Source: Wuchereria bancrofti
Taxonomy: Eukaryota; Nematoda; Chromadorea; Rhabditida; Onchocercidae
Reading direction: 5' to 3'
DNA: 64,000 nucleotides
NCBI GenBank assembly: GCA_005281725.1
Contig: SSBO01000009.1
Location: 11,649,843-11,713,842 of the forward strand
A program made the translations under genes and the position numbers. This document shows, one piece after another, positions 41,678 through 55,500 of the stretch. Within the stretch, counting starts at the first letter, position 1; every line of letters starts with the position of its first letter. The notes under the pieces are model-generated. The model made no database searches. It was not told the DNA's origin and saw nothing but the letters and a program-made list of their open reading frames with translations.

Positions 41678-43292
41678 TGTTAGTAAATATGTTAGCAGTC
41701 AAATCGATGATTATCCAGTCAGTTTTCACGAATCATTTCTTGTCATTCAAAGTTCAAGAAATAATCTGCAAAATAATATATTAAAAAACTCAAAAAAAAA
41801 AAAAAAAAAAACGGATGATTACTACCACATCATGTGACCGATTCAATGTCTATATTGAATACTATTTCCGATAACAAAAAAATTTATTTATATAAATGAT
41901 AGAGCCGAATACTAAGAGAAGAGCAATTTCCAGTAACTCAGGATGACAGGAAATACCGACAAAACTAGGACACCAATGAATACTACTCAAAAGCGAACCA
42001 TAAGCCACAAAATCAATTTCATAAAGGAGGCCATGTTGCAACCAGCAAAATACCTTCCGGCCCATGAAATGAGAGTGAGAATTAAATGGTTGGTGTTCGC
42101 TTTCGGCAGTGAAGTTGACGTGAGTACGTTGACGTAACGGGGGGTCTCTTACGTTGACGTATGAGATTTTCCGTTATCAATACAGAGTTTATATAAGGCA
42201 AATTATCCACAAATATCCAATTTATTTTTGTTGAGTATTTGTTGTTCAAGAAAAAGATGTTACACTTCAGGAAATCATTCTATTCTGGAGGAGAAATATC
42301 CCTTCTTCTTTCTTCTTTACTGCTTGATAACATTTAGTTATTTCTTTAGATTCGTGAGGTAACCATTATGGTTCCACTTTGAAGATATTCCAGAAGAATT
42401 TGCTTAATTCAGAAATAATTCGAATTTCAAAATTCTTCGTGCTGCAGTGGCTTATGTCTCTACCAGGTTGGAAGTGCTACAGAATTGGCAACCGATACTG
42501 TCATAATATCCAATTCACAATTAAAATGGAAGGATTAAATTTTGTTACAGAAGCAGGTAGAATACAAATGACAAACTAATATAAAAGAGAAATTAGTAAA
42601 CAGCATTCTAAAGCACACTTGAAAATGTAAAGAAAATAAAGAAAAATTGGCAAACAATTTTCCAGGAATTTACTCCCTACGATGTGACCATGTACTTAGA
42701 TATTTTTTGGAATGATGATAAGAATTAATAAAAAATGGCATGAAATCGCTAACAGTCATTATCATTTAAGTAACACAACACTCGAAGTCATCCCTCAGTG
42801 TTCCTTAAAATAGCCGTTTAACTCACTCACTTTTAATGTTTATCTTTTTTGATAGCATTTGAATATCTGTTTTTTATGATATCTGCTGCTATCGCTACGA
42901 ATGATCGAGTTTCTAAAATGCTAGATTTCCCAAAATAGCTCCAAAAATTATTGTGTTTCCCAACAAATTTGCCTGCATGTTGTTGTTACTAGAGTATATT
43001 GACTGAATTTTTTGTAAACCTCAATAAGTTTTTCATAAAACTTAAAAGACTGCTTTCTTAGTTTCGCGTAAGACCTATAAATACTAAACCACTGTCACGG
43101 CCCAATTTGGCTGCAGTCTCGAGAAGAATAAAAGAGCAGTGCCTGTCTTCAAGAATAGTGTAATGTTCAGGTGGTTTAGATCAGAAAAATATTCAAAGTT
43201 TTTATTAGTCCACTTATCCATAATATCTTAATACGTAGCAAATTAAACTTGTTCGGTAATTTCTCTTAAATTTAAATCGTATGAAAGGATAA

Positions 43293-43532
43293 GGTCGATC
43301 AGCTCTATTGAGCAGCAGTTTTGTGTTGTTAGCTTTAAGTAGTAATTATTGCTTTCCAAAAAACCAAACTGAATTTGTTCTCTCTAAATGTTGGGTGCTC
43401 AAAGAAAGCGAAAAAGCTGAAAATAAAGAACGGAGCGGTGTTTGCACTTCTTCAGAAGAATGTTGCAGTAATCAAATAGAAATTTTTCAGCAAAAACTTG
43501 AAAACAACCTTTCAAATGCGGAATTCCTATAG
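43293..43532 (+). other. Candidate terminal exon of a small cysteine-rich protein
   Basis: The plus frame is open from 43293 to a TAG at 43530-43532, with a CAG acceptor-like site inside its left part (near 43312-43317). It has no ATG, so it would need an upstream exon. Composition is soluble and protein-like, with NYCFPKNQTEFVLSKCWVL and then SGVCTSSEECCSNQIEIFQQ. The C-x5-CC spacing resembles secreted disulfide-rich peptides. No upstream signal-peptide exon could be placed. Confidence 0.25.
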
Positions 43533-45938
43533 TATTATATCTTCTTTGGCGTGACAGCAAGTTCCGTTAGAAATTATTGTGCAACTTGGGTAAAGCTAGA
43601 TTGAAGTAATAAGTGTGACGCTTAACGAGAACAGGCATGTTGCTTTTGTATAAACATCTTATTTCCACGACATTTCCAGACATTATTGCCACCACCTATT
43701 CTAAATTTAATTTTAATAAGTAAGTGTACGATACTTGTTGACTTTCATACATGCATAAGTGTAAGATGGAAACAATCAGAACCAAATAAGTTTGGTCATA
43801 GATAATATTTCGAGTTTCTTTCAAATGGTACCCATAGATCCGATAAGAACAGGACGATTCATTTCTCTAAATTAAAAGAATTTTAGTTATTGACCCACCT
43901 TATTCTTTGAAATTGATTTGTAATACGGAACACTTACGGGAAAATGATTTTTCTACACGAAATAACCTTATCACATTTTTGTGCCAATATTACTTCGTGA
44001 TATTTATTACCTATTTTTAACAGAATTCAGAAAAAAAGTAAACCAAATAAAAGAAAGATAGACTTCATTTTAAAAGCTTATCTTGAAATGTTGAACTTGT
44101 ACTATTCTCCCTGATCAGAAAGAATCAGTAGTTCTTCATTTCCATTGATCAAAATGAGCAAAAAAAGTAAACTCGATGTTATTTTATTACAACTTTGAGC
44201 TATTAGATGGAAATAAATGATTGTGAAACATAAAGTACTTCAAGAAATCAACTTCATCTTTCTTTGGGATGTTCTCGATTTGTGATATTAACTGTCAGAA
44301 CACATAATTTCATCATCTCGATTTCAGCTTACTGATCCATAGTGCAGTATGACAATATGCGAAAAGACAAAATCTATAAAAGGAAAGGACAGTACCGTCA
44401 AACATTCTTAATTCATCTCTAAACTTTGTTTCATCGTGTGACACTCACGTTGAAAGCGGACAAATGTGGACAGAGTGACGCACTGCTGCCCACAAATTAT
44501 AAGCATAAAATATCAATTTTTAGAAAAAATCGAAAAAAGAGGCAAATGAAGACGCTGTATGAATATTTTCATCATTACAATATACAATTTTGGGAATTTA
44601 TAAACACTAAACCATTATAAAGATTAGTAAAATCAAAAAAAAGTTAAGAAAATCATGCGAATTAAAGATAAATAACTGGTATGGAGTATATGACTTTAAA
44701 TTATTTTTATTTTTCAAATTTTTATATTAATAAAAAAGGGATGGTAAGATGCAATCACATTGTCTTATAGTAAGATGAAATCAGCCAAATAATTTCACAT
44801 TTTCATCACTTTACAAAACTAATTTTTGTTTTTCAGATTTTCAATCCTACATCGTCTTTTCCCTGCAATTGCGTTAGTTAATCATCAGAATAACTTTCAC
44901 AGTTCGATCATCTATTTGATACTGCTTGTTTCGAGGTATTATATAATGTAGATGATGAAGTCTGAAATGTACAGGAAACCGATTTTTTTTGCCCCTGTTT
45001 TTAAAACTAAAGAAGTAAATTTGAAAAAGGAAAAAAACATGAGTGTTTGGTTTGTTAAATTAAATTTCGCGTTAAAGCAAATTAAAATGCCGAAATGGGC
45101 ACTGTTCCTTTCGTTGAAACTTCTGTATTTCAGTACTTTTCTTTACTCGTTTACTTTCTTCTTCAACTCTAACATTGGGGAGTAAAATTCGAATAATCAG
45201 TCGAGAGATTCTAAAACATAAGGTGGGTGCTTAATTTCAGTGCCATTTTCTAAAAAAGAAAAGAAATCCTTAGAATTAAGGTATTCTACTTGTTTTCCGT
45301 TGACATAAACCCAGCATCTCAGCCAAATCATTAAAATTCCCACTCATTCAATTTTCAGTCTTTCCCTCGGTGAAACTGAAAACGATAGTGTGCGCAAAAT
45401 CTAAAATGTAAATGGCTCATATTTCAGAAAACTGTTGTTATTGACTGATATTTGTTAAGAAAAGGAGAAAGGAAAAAAAATGGAAAGGGCGAAAGTATTT
45501 TTATTTTTCAATTTTTTTTCTTTTAAATTTTGCACTGATTCTCAGCACACAAACTACCATAGTGTTTTCCAATTGCTTTACCATTCTGCTTTATATTGAA
45601 TTTTCATTTCATGCTTTCCTCTTTCTTTGGTTCTTAAGAAAGACATTTTAGTTCATCTTCATAATCATTCAGACTATTTCATCATTTGTCGTACCCATGC
45701 CTGATTAATTTCACCGATAATAGTGAAATCGAAAGTCCTGTCGAAATATTTGGCTACTTCGGAAACTGTGTTCTACCAAACATTTGGCATTTTTTTTTTC
45801 TTCGTAGAAAAAAAAGCTGTGTAAGGGGAGAGTACTGTTTAAAAAACTTTGGAAGGATACTGTTTGCTATTACTACTGCAACTTGAGACAATAACATTGT
45901 GGTAAAGTGCAACAGAAAAAAACCTGATTAGCAGTAAA

Positions 45939-45957
45939 AGTAGTAGTAGTAGTAGTA
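45939..45957. repeat. AGT trinucleotide run
   Basis: Six tandem AGT units in non-coding sequence. Confidence 0.85.
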
Positions 45958-48900
45958 AGTACTGATAGAGTAGGAAGCAACCGTTGAGAATAATTAAAGC
46001 GACCGTTTGCAATTCTCCTATTTATGCTTCTTTTTCTAAACCGTAGATGGACACTAATAATTACTCTTTTCTATCGTTACTTTCAAATGGTTATGTGTGA
46101 ATTATCAACCAATACTTGCCCAATTTCTAACAATCATCCGCTACCTGGCGAATTTATTTTTTGGCTATCATTATTACTAGTAATTACCGAACGTGACACC
46201 GTATGTTACCCTTTTTATTATTTGTCCTTTATTATTCATTGTACTGTGTTACTCTTCGTGTTTCAGAATAGCATTTAAGGTCATTTCTGTCTGTCTAATT
46301 CCTAACAAACTTACAACTTCACGTTTTAATTATCGTATTAATAATGGCAATAATAATTTGACACACTTTGTTATTGCCGTTTCCATAATCATTATTGTAA
46401 ATAAATGTTGTATGAATTCTACTACCAACATTCAATAATTCCCTTCAAAACTAAGATTCAAAGATTAAAAATTTTCTTCATATTGGAAGGTAAGAAGTGA
46501 TACTGTTTTATAGGAGACTTAATAAATTGTAAATGTGGAACTTTAATATTTATATGAAAATTTTCATGATGAGAATAATAGTGTTCAATAAAAAAAGATG
46601 AAAAATTGCATCCAAAAAAAAAGGATGCTGTTTGTAGCAGAAGTAGCTTAAACGTATTCGCTAAAAGGCGTGTAGAAGGAATGCTTCTTTAAGTATATAT
46701 TAGTTTCACTCATTTTCATTTTAAACTAAAAAAGAAAATAAGAATGAAATAAATGAGCCATATGAGTGAGTGAATGTACTTTGATGTGGGAGGTAATTTC
46801 CAATTTCTGAAATTTAAATTGTCCAATTTTTCCTTAAAAAACAAAGGAAAATACTCGCATTCTTTACCCATTCAGATCTGATCTCCTTATCAAAAGTTTC
46901 GAGAAACTGTCAAATTCTTTGACTTGCAACTTTTTTCTATATGATTCATGAGATTTTTGGCCGGAAAGAAATGGAGATCGTTTTGAAACAAAATATTGAT
47001 AATTTTGAAATAGTTCGGAAATTTTAAAATCATAGATCACTTAGTGTCCTTGTAGGGAAAGAAATGAAAATTATCATTTGATCCCATGCATTTAAAATGT
47101 TTCTATAAAAAGAAAGGAAATAAAATCTAAATCAATATGTCAATGTGAAATGATTGATTGTTGTTGAATGATGCAATAATCTATACGAATCAAGTGCAAA
47201 GTAAAGAAATTGGATCGATCAGTTAAAAGGAGTGTCATCCCAGGTCATTACTGATTGTCTATTTACAATCCCTTATAATCCGCTTATCCCATACTTTTAT
47301 CATTTTTTCGTGATAAGCTATATCAGTTTATCGTGGACTCTTCCCCTATGTGTCCGTGTCTGTCTGTCTGTGTGTACACGGGTTTGTTTATGAGCTTCTT
47401 TTAACCAACCGACAAAAATTATTTTTAAAATTTCAAGCATCGAGCATTTTTCAGGGGAGTAAGAGAGGGGACAGTCTACATTATATCACTGTTAGCCCAT
47501 TCATTAATTCTTTGTTTCTTGCACTGATGCGGGATATTTTCAATTCGACGGTATGCTCAATAGTACTTTATATTATAGCAAATTTCTAAATTTGAATAGT
47601 TTTTCCGTATTTCTTTGAACAAAAAAGATGCATGAGGAGTGAGAGTTCATGCACAAAATGCGGCTGCACGCGACTTGCAATGTGATGCATGCTACATACA
47701 TCACATGATCGTGGGGGACAAGCCCTTCTCTTTTTATAGAAATGATCAATTCTTGTCATGCAAATGCAACCCGCACTCATATTCGGAACTGTTTGCTATC
47801 CGATCGCGACTTTTTTCCCTTCCATTTTTGTAACTATTTGTAATTAACTACCGAGAAACAGAATAAAAGGAAAACACTGGTTTGTTACATGTTGTAAGTG
47901 CGAGATGATAACATGATATGAAATTTCTAGAGCAAAAGCTTACCAATGCAATATCATGATTGATTTCATATTTTTCCTTTTGCAGATGGAAAGCAAAAGA
48001 CTCTTTTCTTGTTGATATGCAATTATAGGTTAGATTAAATTTTGCAGTCAATCATCAAAAATTAATTTTCTGATTATTTTCATTTCCGTTTTTGTTTCTT
48101 TCTTTTTTCTTTCTATTCTATAAATAATGGTTGTTTTAAATATCTTACAGTGTTGAAAACGACGAATTGACTATGTTGAAAAATCATAAACTTATTTGAA
48201 ATCTAGGCAGTGATTTTTTAATTATATTTTCTCAGACTATAAATACTCACTAGCTTAATTAGAGCGACTTAGTTTCATTAGTTATCTAGCAATGAAGTTT
48301 AACAAAAAAAAAAAAAAAAAAAAAGATCAAATTGTGTGGCTCCTTCATCGCTAGCATTATTCATTGTTTGCGCAGTAAACAGCTGTTTTTCTGAACCGAT
48401 CATCTATTGGCTGGTAGTTTCTTATTTGAAAATCTTTTCAAAACTTAGAAATTTTACTTCTCTCTTTCAGTCTCATTGCAGTTCACCTTTAAGCCAATTG
48501 TTCCAAAATCTTGGATATATTTATCCTCTGTTACATTGTATCTTCTTGTTAAGTATATATACAATATGCCTATCTGATGTCTGATACACAGATAATAGCA
48601 TTTCGTCCTTTTTAAAAAAGTCAGGAAACCTCATGATAAATATTCTTAAGTGGGCATCATTAACTGTGAAGATATTGGGGAGTCAAATGTTTGATTCATC
48701 GTTTTGTTTGGAAATTTTCGATACTTTTTTTTCTCTCTCCCTCTTAATTTTTCCATCTTTTATTTGGACATACATTCAACAGTTCTCGTTTATTTAGCAC
48801 TTAATTAATCTATAAATAAGGTTATCTTGATTATAGATTGATTAAGTTTAGTAGTTGTAATAGATAAGAAATAACATCCTACAAAGTTACCATTTTCTAA

Positions 48901-49431
48901 AAAACTTGAGCGAATTTTTCTATTTTGCTCATATTTTACCGCCAAATATGCATAATTAGCTTATTGCACATCATAACTCTGTAATTCTATTTCCGCAGGA
49001 ATAATTGTGGTGGCAATACTCTCAGACATTCCAAACTTCTTCACTTCACATTTCTCCTATATTCTTATGAACTAATGACTTTCTGTTAGGTTTCATCTGA
49101 AGTAGTTCTGTCATAGAATAATCACAGAAGATGTGTTAATTATACAATAATGGCATTATTATGGTATCGATATCAACTTGCAAAGTTTCGAGAAAATACG
49201 GAGATTAGTCTCTTACTGTTCCTTCCTTCTTCGCTGTAAGATGAGATGTTGTCATATGTAAAAATGTGAAATGCCAACAGCACAAAATGTAAATTTTCAT
49301 AATCAGCGAATATCCATCCCTTCACGCTATAATGTTGAGCAGTCAGTTATTCCTTGTCGTATGTGTATCTTTGGCATTTCATTCCATGCATATTGGGTTA
49401 GGTAGATTCATAATGATGTCTATGTATTGCT

Positions 49432-49432
49432 A

Positions 49433-49527
<95 letters not shown>
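49432..49527. repeat. TAAA tetranucleotide microsatellite
   Basis: About 24 uninterrupted TAAA units over roughly 95 bases, the longest perfect microsatellite in the window. Confidence 0.97.
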
Positions 49528-49529
<2 letters not shown>

Positions 49530-52500
49530 GTTTGTGATTTATATTTGAAATCCAGTTTGTCGCACACATTCATCATGATGTTGTCTTTTGCAAAATTGGT
49601 GAGTTGCTCAGTTCAGTCTTGCAGCCGTTGTGTTACGTGTTTAACGATTAGAGGGCATAAAATCATTAGAGTGACGGACGCGTAAGTATATCGAAGTACT
49701 GTTATTTTTTTTTTATTTAACTATCCTCCATGCCCATTCTATTGCTAATCAATTCTTTGTTCATTAAACCTATAATATTTTAAAAGTTTCATTTTCTTCA
49801 ACAGCTTTGACAGTTTTTCAATTTTCGCTATTTATTTATTTTTTTGACAGTTCCTAAAAATCTGTCAACCTTATGATTGTTCTGCAACGGATTCCATCAT
49901 CTTTTTGAATATTGCTATAACAATTTTTCTTCAATGAAAGATGAATGAGCTAAATCTACGAATTTAGCTCACTGATTGATTTCAGCAACATAAATTCATC
50001 GCATTTGTATTGGAGAGTTTCTGGTAGTAACAGGAACTGTGATTTCTGTTACTGAACATGAAAGTAACAATGGTGCACTTGGCATCTGTTAATAACCAAA
50101 TTGAATTTGTATTTTAAATCGAGAAGACGCAAATAGGTCAAATAAAACTGTAACAGATGTTACCGCTTGTATAAAACATACAAATATATTTACAAATCGT
50201 AAATATGTTTACAAACATATTTACACATTCACACCTACACATACAATCACATAAATTTACATATGTACATGTATGTGTTATATAATTTACCTATTCATAT
50301 TGCAACAATACGGAGGGTGAGAACGGTAACAAACTAACGAACGACACGATAACTTAAGCGGAACGACTTGAAATCTAGCATCTGATCGGCACGTAAGACG
50401 TAACAAAATCAATCCACGTATTTTCCCACTTGAAGTCTAAAAATAATACATAAAAACAAAAATAATGATCGCATAAGTGGTCCTATTATGTAACATTCAT
50501 TTTAGCTAATGATATTCGATTCATATTCTATTCGATGCTTCCTTTTCCTTTTCCTTCAATCAGAGTAACGATTGCTCATTTGCGATTATTTCCATTTTAT
50601 TCCGATGTCGTTCACTAAGCACACTGTTTGTATGTTTATAGGTACTTAAACATTAATTTAATCCTCTTTACGAAACTTCTTTCAAATTTTAAGAAGTAAA
50701 GTTCATTGCACCAAAAAGGTAATTAGAAACTGGATTATATTAGGATGTCGGTTATTAAAATATATTCTTATGACAGGAAGTTTGTTACGTTGTCCATTCT
50801 TTCATTTTTGCAATCTAGCGGTTCTATCTTCAAATAACTTAAAGCTGTCTCTTTAGTTCTGTTTTTTTTTGAATTTCTAAATTAATCTCATAGTTTCAAA
50901 TCAGACGATAAAAAAGAGAAGAAACAAATTAGCTACAAGGAGGTGGGTATTCTTATGTCACTAAACTAGGTCGTGATGGTCAGTGGTCAATCATACAGCT
51001 CCCAATTTGCAATCTATTTACAACGATACACACATGAAATAAACACATTTTTCAAATGATACGCAATCATCTTATGATTTTCCAAATCTGATGTACTCCG
51101 TAAATAGCCGATTTTACATTATTGTTTCACGTTAACTATGGATACCGGAAATCAGTAAGGTAATTTTCATTAAATTTAATATCAAATTTAATTAAATTTA
51201 ATATTACAATATTCCACAATATTAACATTGTTGTTCTGAAGCAGAAATCATACGAACCATAAAAACAGTTCCTTTTGGCTTGATACTCAAATATCTATTT
51301 GATGGGCTAAATGGTAGCATACTCACTATATAATACTGCTGAATACCTTTTCAATAAACAGGTTCATAGTGTCAAAAAAATGAATTAAAACTCATTCGCG
51401 TGAAAAACATCTGTTTCTTTTGCTATAACTATAATGTTTATTAGTTACACATTTCTTTCGTTTATGTAAGAAAAACTATGGGTATTAGCATATGCAAAAC
51501 TTTCTCATAGATTTTCCCATAACTTCACAATTAATTTCAAACTTTTCATCCAAATTATGCTGGTAATTTCATTCATTTGAATGATTTCATGATAACATGT
51601 ATGCATGCATTCTGCAGTAAATGATGAAGCAATGAATTGTCAACTTCATTAACTTTTCTGATTTTGTTAACTGTCAACCGTTATTTCCTTTGCTTAAAAC
51701 TTCCGCTTGCAGATAGCTTTGCGTGTCTTTAAATTTCACTTTTAAATCCACTTATCGTGAGAGAAATCTTTGGGACGTGAGAAGGCCATTAAGGAAAAGA
51801 AGAGAAGGACGGTTTCAGAAATATCGTACGTCTCTTCTTTCTCTCTTTCTGTTTCTTTCTTGATTTTCTTCTATCTTTTTCAAGCCACTGTCAACATATG
51901 AGTTTGCTATGAACTGAATTACTGGGTAAAAATCATATTTATTTCCTGAATAGATCATCCCAGCACAAGGAGATCCTATAACCAGTTTTCATAAGATTAT
52001 TGAAGAATCTGCAGGGAATTTTTTCTATAAAAATGGTTCTAGCATTAACTGGAGATTTTTTCCGGAGTTGAAATATATGAGAGATTCAAATTGATGTACC
52101 TGACATTAGTGTTGTTAGTTATACACCTTAAATTTGAATAAATTGTTCATATTTCTGTCTTTTTTCAAACAACTGTGTTTAAAGATGCGAAATTCTGATT
52201 GAATTCAAATGACAGCTAAAAATCTTAAAGTAAAAGTTGGCGAAATGACGTGCGGTATTCTTCCAAAAAATATTCTTTTTCATTTTGAAATGCTTGCTGA
52301 GTAATGCGCTGAAATCTTTTTTTTTTTTTCTGAAATCATTTTATTCGCTTGAAATCTCTCTTTTTTTTCAAAAAATTATCAGCAGAACTCGTCATTTATG
52401 TGCACTCTTTAATTCCATTTAGATGCATTTCCAACAAATTTTTGTCATTCTTTTCGGCGTACCGTCTTGTTGCATAACAATCTTCCATGTTTTATCATTT

Positions 52501-55500
52501 TACATTCTATACTTCGATCTTTGTCGTATCCTCCAGGCAGCCTTCAAAATTACGTCCTATTTACAGTGACAGAAAAAATTGAAACAATTTCTTTTTTCTT
52601 GTAGCATTACAACTTTAAAAAAAACGAAAAAACAAATCATTTAAAGCAAAAAAAAAATGCATTCATTTGATAGTTTAAGTTAAAATAAAAACTCTAAAGT
52701 TTTTCATCTTTTGTAATCACTTAATGAACTAAATGAAGTTTCTTACGGATAGCTAATTATCCTTTTAAGAAACAAGTTGCTTGCTATATAATATAGTATT
52801 TCAGCTGATAAGTTATGCAGGATAATACAGTATTTAAGTTGGTAAATAAGATTTGATTGTTGTCTTGGGTAATGAAACATAAGTATACCTCTCACCTATG
52901 CACATTGTCAAGTTCCAAACAATTAATTTATTTCTCTGAAATGCTAAATCCTGAAGGCTTTTCAAACAGATATTTTCTGATCTCCGAAATTCCACTCTTG
53001 AATTACAGCAACGTTCAGCCATTTCCATCTCTTATTTCTCTTTAAATTCTATTATTGTGCACTCTAACGATTTTCTTTTATTTATTTTTTTTCTAGTATT
53101 TCCCTTGTCATTCAAGTTAATAGAATCTTGTATTTTTTGCCAAATACTGTTTTAATCACAATTTTGGTGATTAATTTTGTAGAGAAATTCTCCTTTTTTC
53201 TTTATCTTTTTTTTTTAAAAGTGTACTTTAAATGAGTTATGGTCCCGTATTCCATCAAGAAATATTTTGTCTTTGCAATAAATGGCAATAGCAACTGTTT
53301 ATTTCCGTTCAAATTACAGGAAATACAAAGTTTGATAAATGAGCATAGCAAAAAAACTTAGTGTGAAGAACTTAAACGAAAGGTTAATGAAAATAGCAAA
53401 AAATTGGTAACATGCGATAATCTCTGTTTAAAAGTCTTCACATCGCCAAAATTCGTCAACAATTTACTTTTTTTTTCGACACATTTCTTTTTCTTGCCAG
53501 CCTTTTTATTTCAAAGATTTCTTTCTCAATATTTAATAATTGAAATCAATAAGGTGTCATATTAACTTGCAACATCTCTGAAATATTCCATAACAACAAA
53601 GAAATGTATGTTCAGCAATCAATGACTCATCGATTATCATCACTATGCTATTTTCGTTATCATTACATTGCCACGATAATCTTTAGTCGCATATTTTTTT
53701 CCCCATTATCGTTTTTGAAGTTCACATTGCTACTTTCTCGAATGACTCCAATGTCATTATCTGTTCATTCTTTGATGTAACAGAACAGAAGAAAAAGAAG
53801 CATTTTTTTTCTTATTAGAAGAAAAATAAAGTTTCGAAAGAAACGATTTAAATAGAAATTTTCGATTTCGTCAGTTAAACATCGCTCACTATGAAAATAC
53901 TTGAATATTTGACTCTTAAAGATTCATCCTTTTTTCCGTACTGCAAATTTATTTTAATTTTTTAATAGCTATCTCACAATTTGCAATTTAAGAGATTTTG
54001 CTTTGAAAGGAAAATATAGTGAAATTTATAGAAAGTGATCTTCAGTACGGAGAGTATTTTAATGCACATAAATTTGACAGTAAGCTGGGTTTCTATTTAT
54101 CTCACACTGCTGAATTTTCTGTGAGTATAGGATTTCTTTCATTTTAGAAAGATATCAATGATAAGTTCAGAACGGTATTTGATGTTTATTATAAATAATT
54201 TGATAGAGTTTTAACTGTAATTTTTACCCTTTTCCAAACTATCATTTTAAATTCTAACATCAAATTTAAAATACCACCTATTTAGGAGATATCATCATGT
54301 AAAAATGAGGAAATTCAGCGTTCCATATTATCATACGCTTAAGTGTTTACGATATATACAATTTGTTTGTTGTATTCGAACAGAATAATCCAATTTTTTT
54401 TATTCGAATAATCTCAGAAGAACAGTGGGATATTTACTCCACGTGCATTTTAACCGTGTTCCGTTATTGTTTTTGTCTTACATTACGTTTGATTGCGTTG
54501 CTTCTATAATCAATCGAATACTGTGGATGAAGTTTTGAAACCCGGCTATTTAGGTATTATTACACTTAAAGTCGCACCTGAAAAATTATATGTTTCCTTT
54601 GTTTCACCTTTGTTTATTTGGACTGATTCTAAAATCGAGTTATAACAACTTTTGTTCAGTTATTTTCATGGTTAATTGTTCTGAAAAGATGGATGTAACA
54701 ATAACAGAAATACAGTTTCATACTGGAGCCATTAATAGTGACCGATATTAGTGGTAGTACAATGACGCTGAATTAATAATTTATTTTTATTAGATACCAG
54801 CACATGTTGTGCAGCCGTACTGAAATACCAAAAATTACAGTTCCTTTCGTTTATAACGATGATATTCAGTTCCCATTGTACTGGATGACAACATTTCCTT
54901 CAAATTACCGAGCAATTTACGAAGTGTTCGGCTAATTTCTTATCTGTATTTTCACCGACCATTCGAACTGTTCCATTTTTTATTATTTTTGTTTTTTCTT
55001 TCTAATTTCCTTTTTCATTCATTGCTCTCTTCTTCATTTTTCGTTTCGTCTCGCGTTTCAACTGCTTGTTTAGTTTTTCTTTTTTTAATTTTCGTTTCAC
55101 TTTTCTCGTTTTTGTTGTTGACCACCATTGTCCAACATCCGCGTCTCTTCGATCATCACCGCCCAGTAATCTTTCCATCAATATCGCACTTCTCATCTGG
55201 ATAACAATTAGTTCATTCTGTAACAACTGGCACAACAAAAAAATTTGACTAATTCTATCTGTAATGTTAAGCTTACATCAACTGTTGTATATCCAGTAAC
55301 TATCTATGCTATATCATATCAAGAAGATGACACATTCGATGGTGACACATCTTCGATTTCCATTAATTTCAAATACCAAAATTAATGTTTGTCTTACCTT
55401 GGCTTCATGTTAATAATAATTGGGCTTAGCAACACAACGCATAACTATTTTTTGGAAAAACTTGACAGGAAAAAAACTTGCCAGTATAGATATAAAGCTG

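Larger units (their letters stand above)
41678..49430. other. Gene-poor region, first half
   Basis: 7.7 kb upstream of Miro with no recognised gene, tRNA or known microRNA seed that I could spot. It has long A or T runs, an (AGT)n run at 45939-45957 and a poly-A run near 48302-48324. Open frames around 41943-42137, 44426-44620 and 46024-46438 have Met starts or open ends but no family resemblance or splice structure. The stretch at 43293-43532 is the most protein-like and is listed separately. The Miro promoter should lie at the left edge. Confidence 0.5.

Noticed and set aside
44426..44620. Plus-strand frame starting VTLTLKADKCGQSD
   Set aside because: Its beginning looks protein-like, but it lacks an ATG at its left edge, has no acceptor, and becomes Lys/Asn/Phe-biased.
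47639..47833. Plus-strand frame containing CDACYIHH
   Set aside because: Cysteines and histidines suggested a zinc finger, but spacing fits no known finger and the frame has no splice support.
49432..49527. TAAA tract considered as a telomere-like or CRISPR-like array
   Set aside because: The unit is 4 bases with no spacers and does not match the nematode telomere repeat TTAGGC; it is a simple microsatellite.
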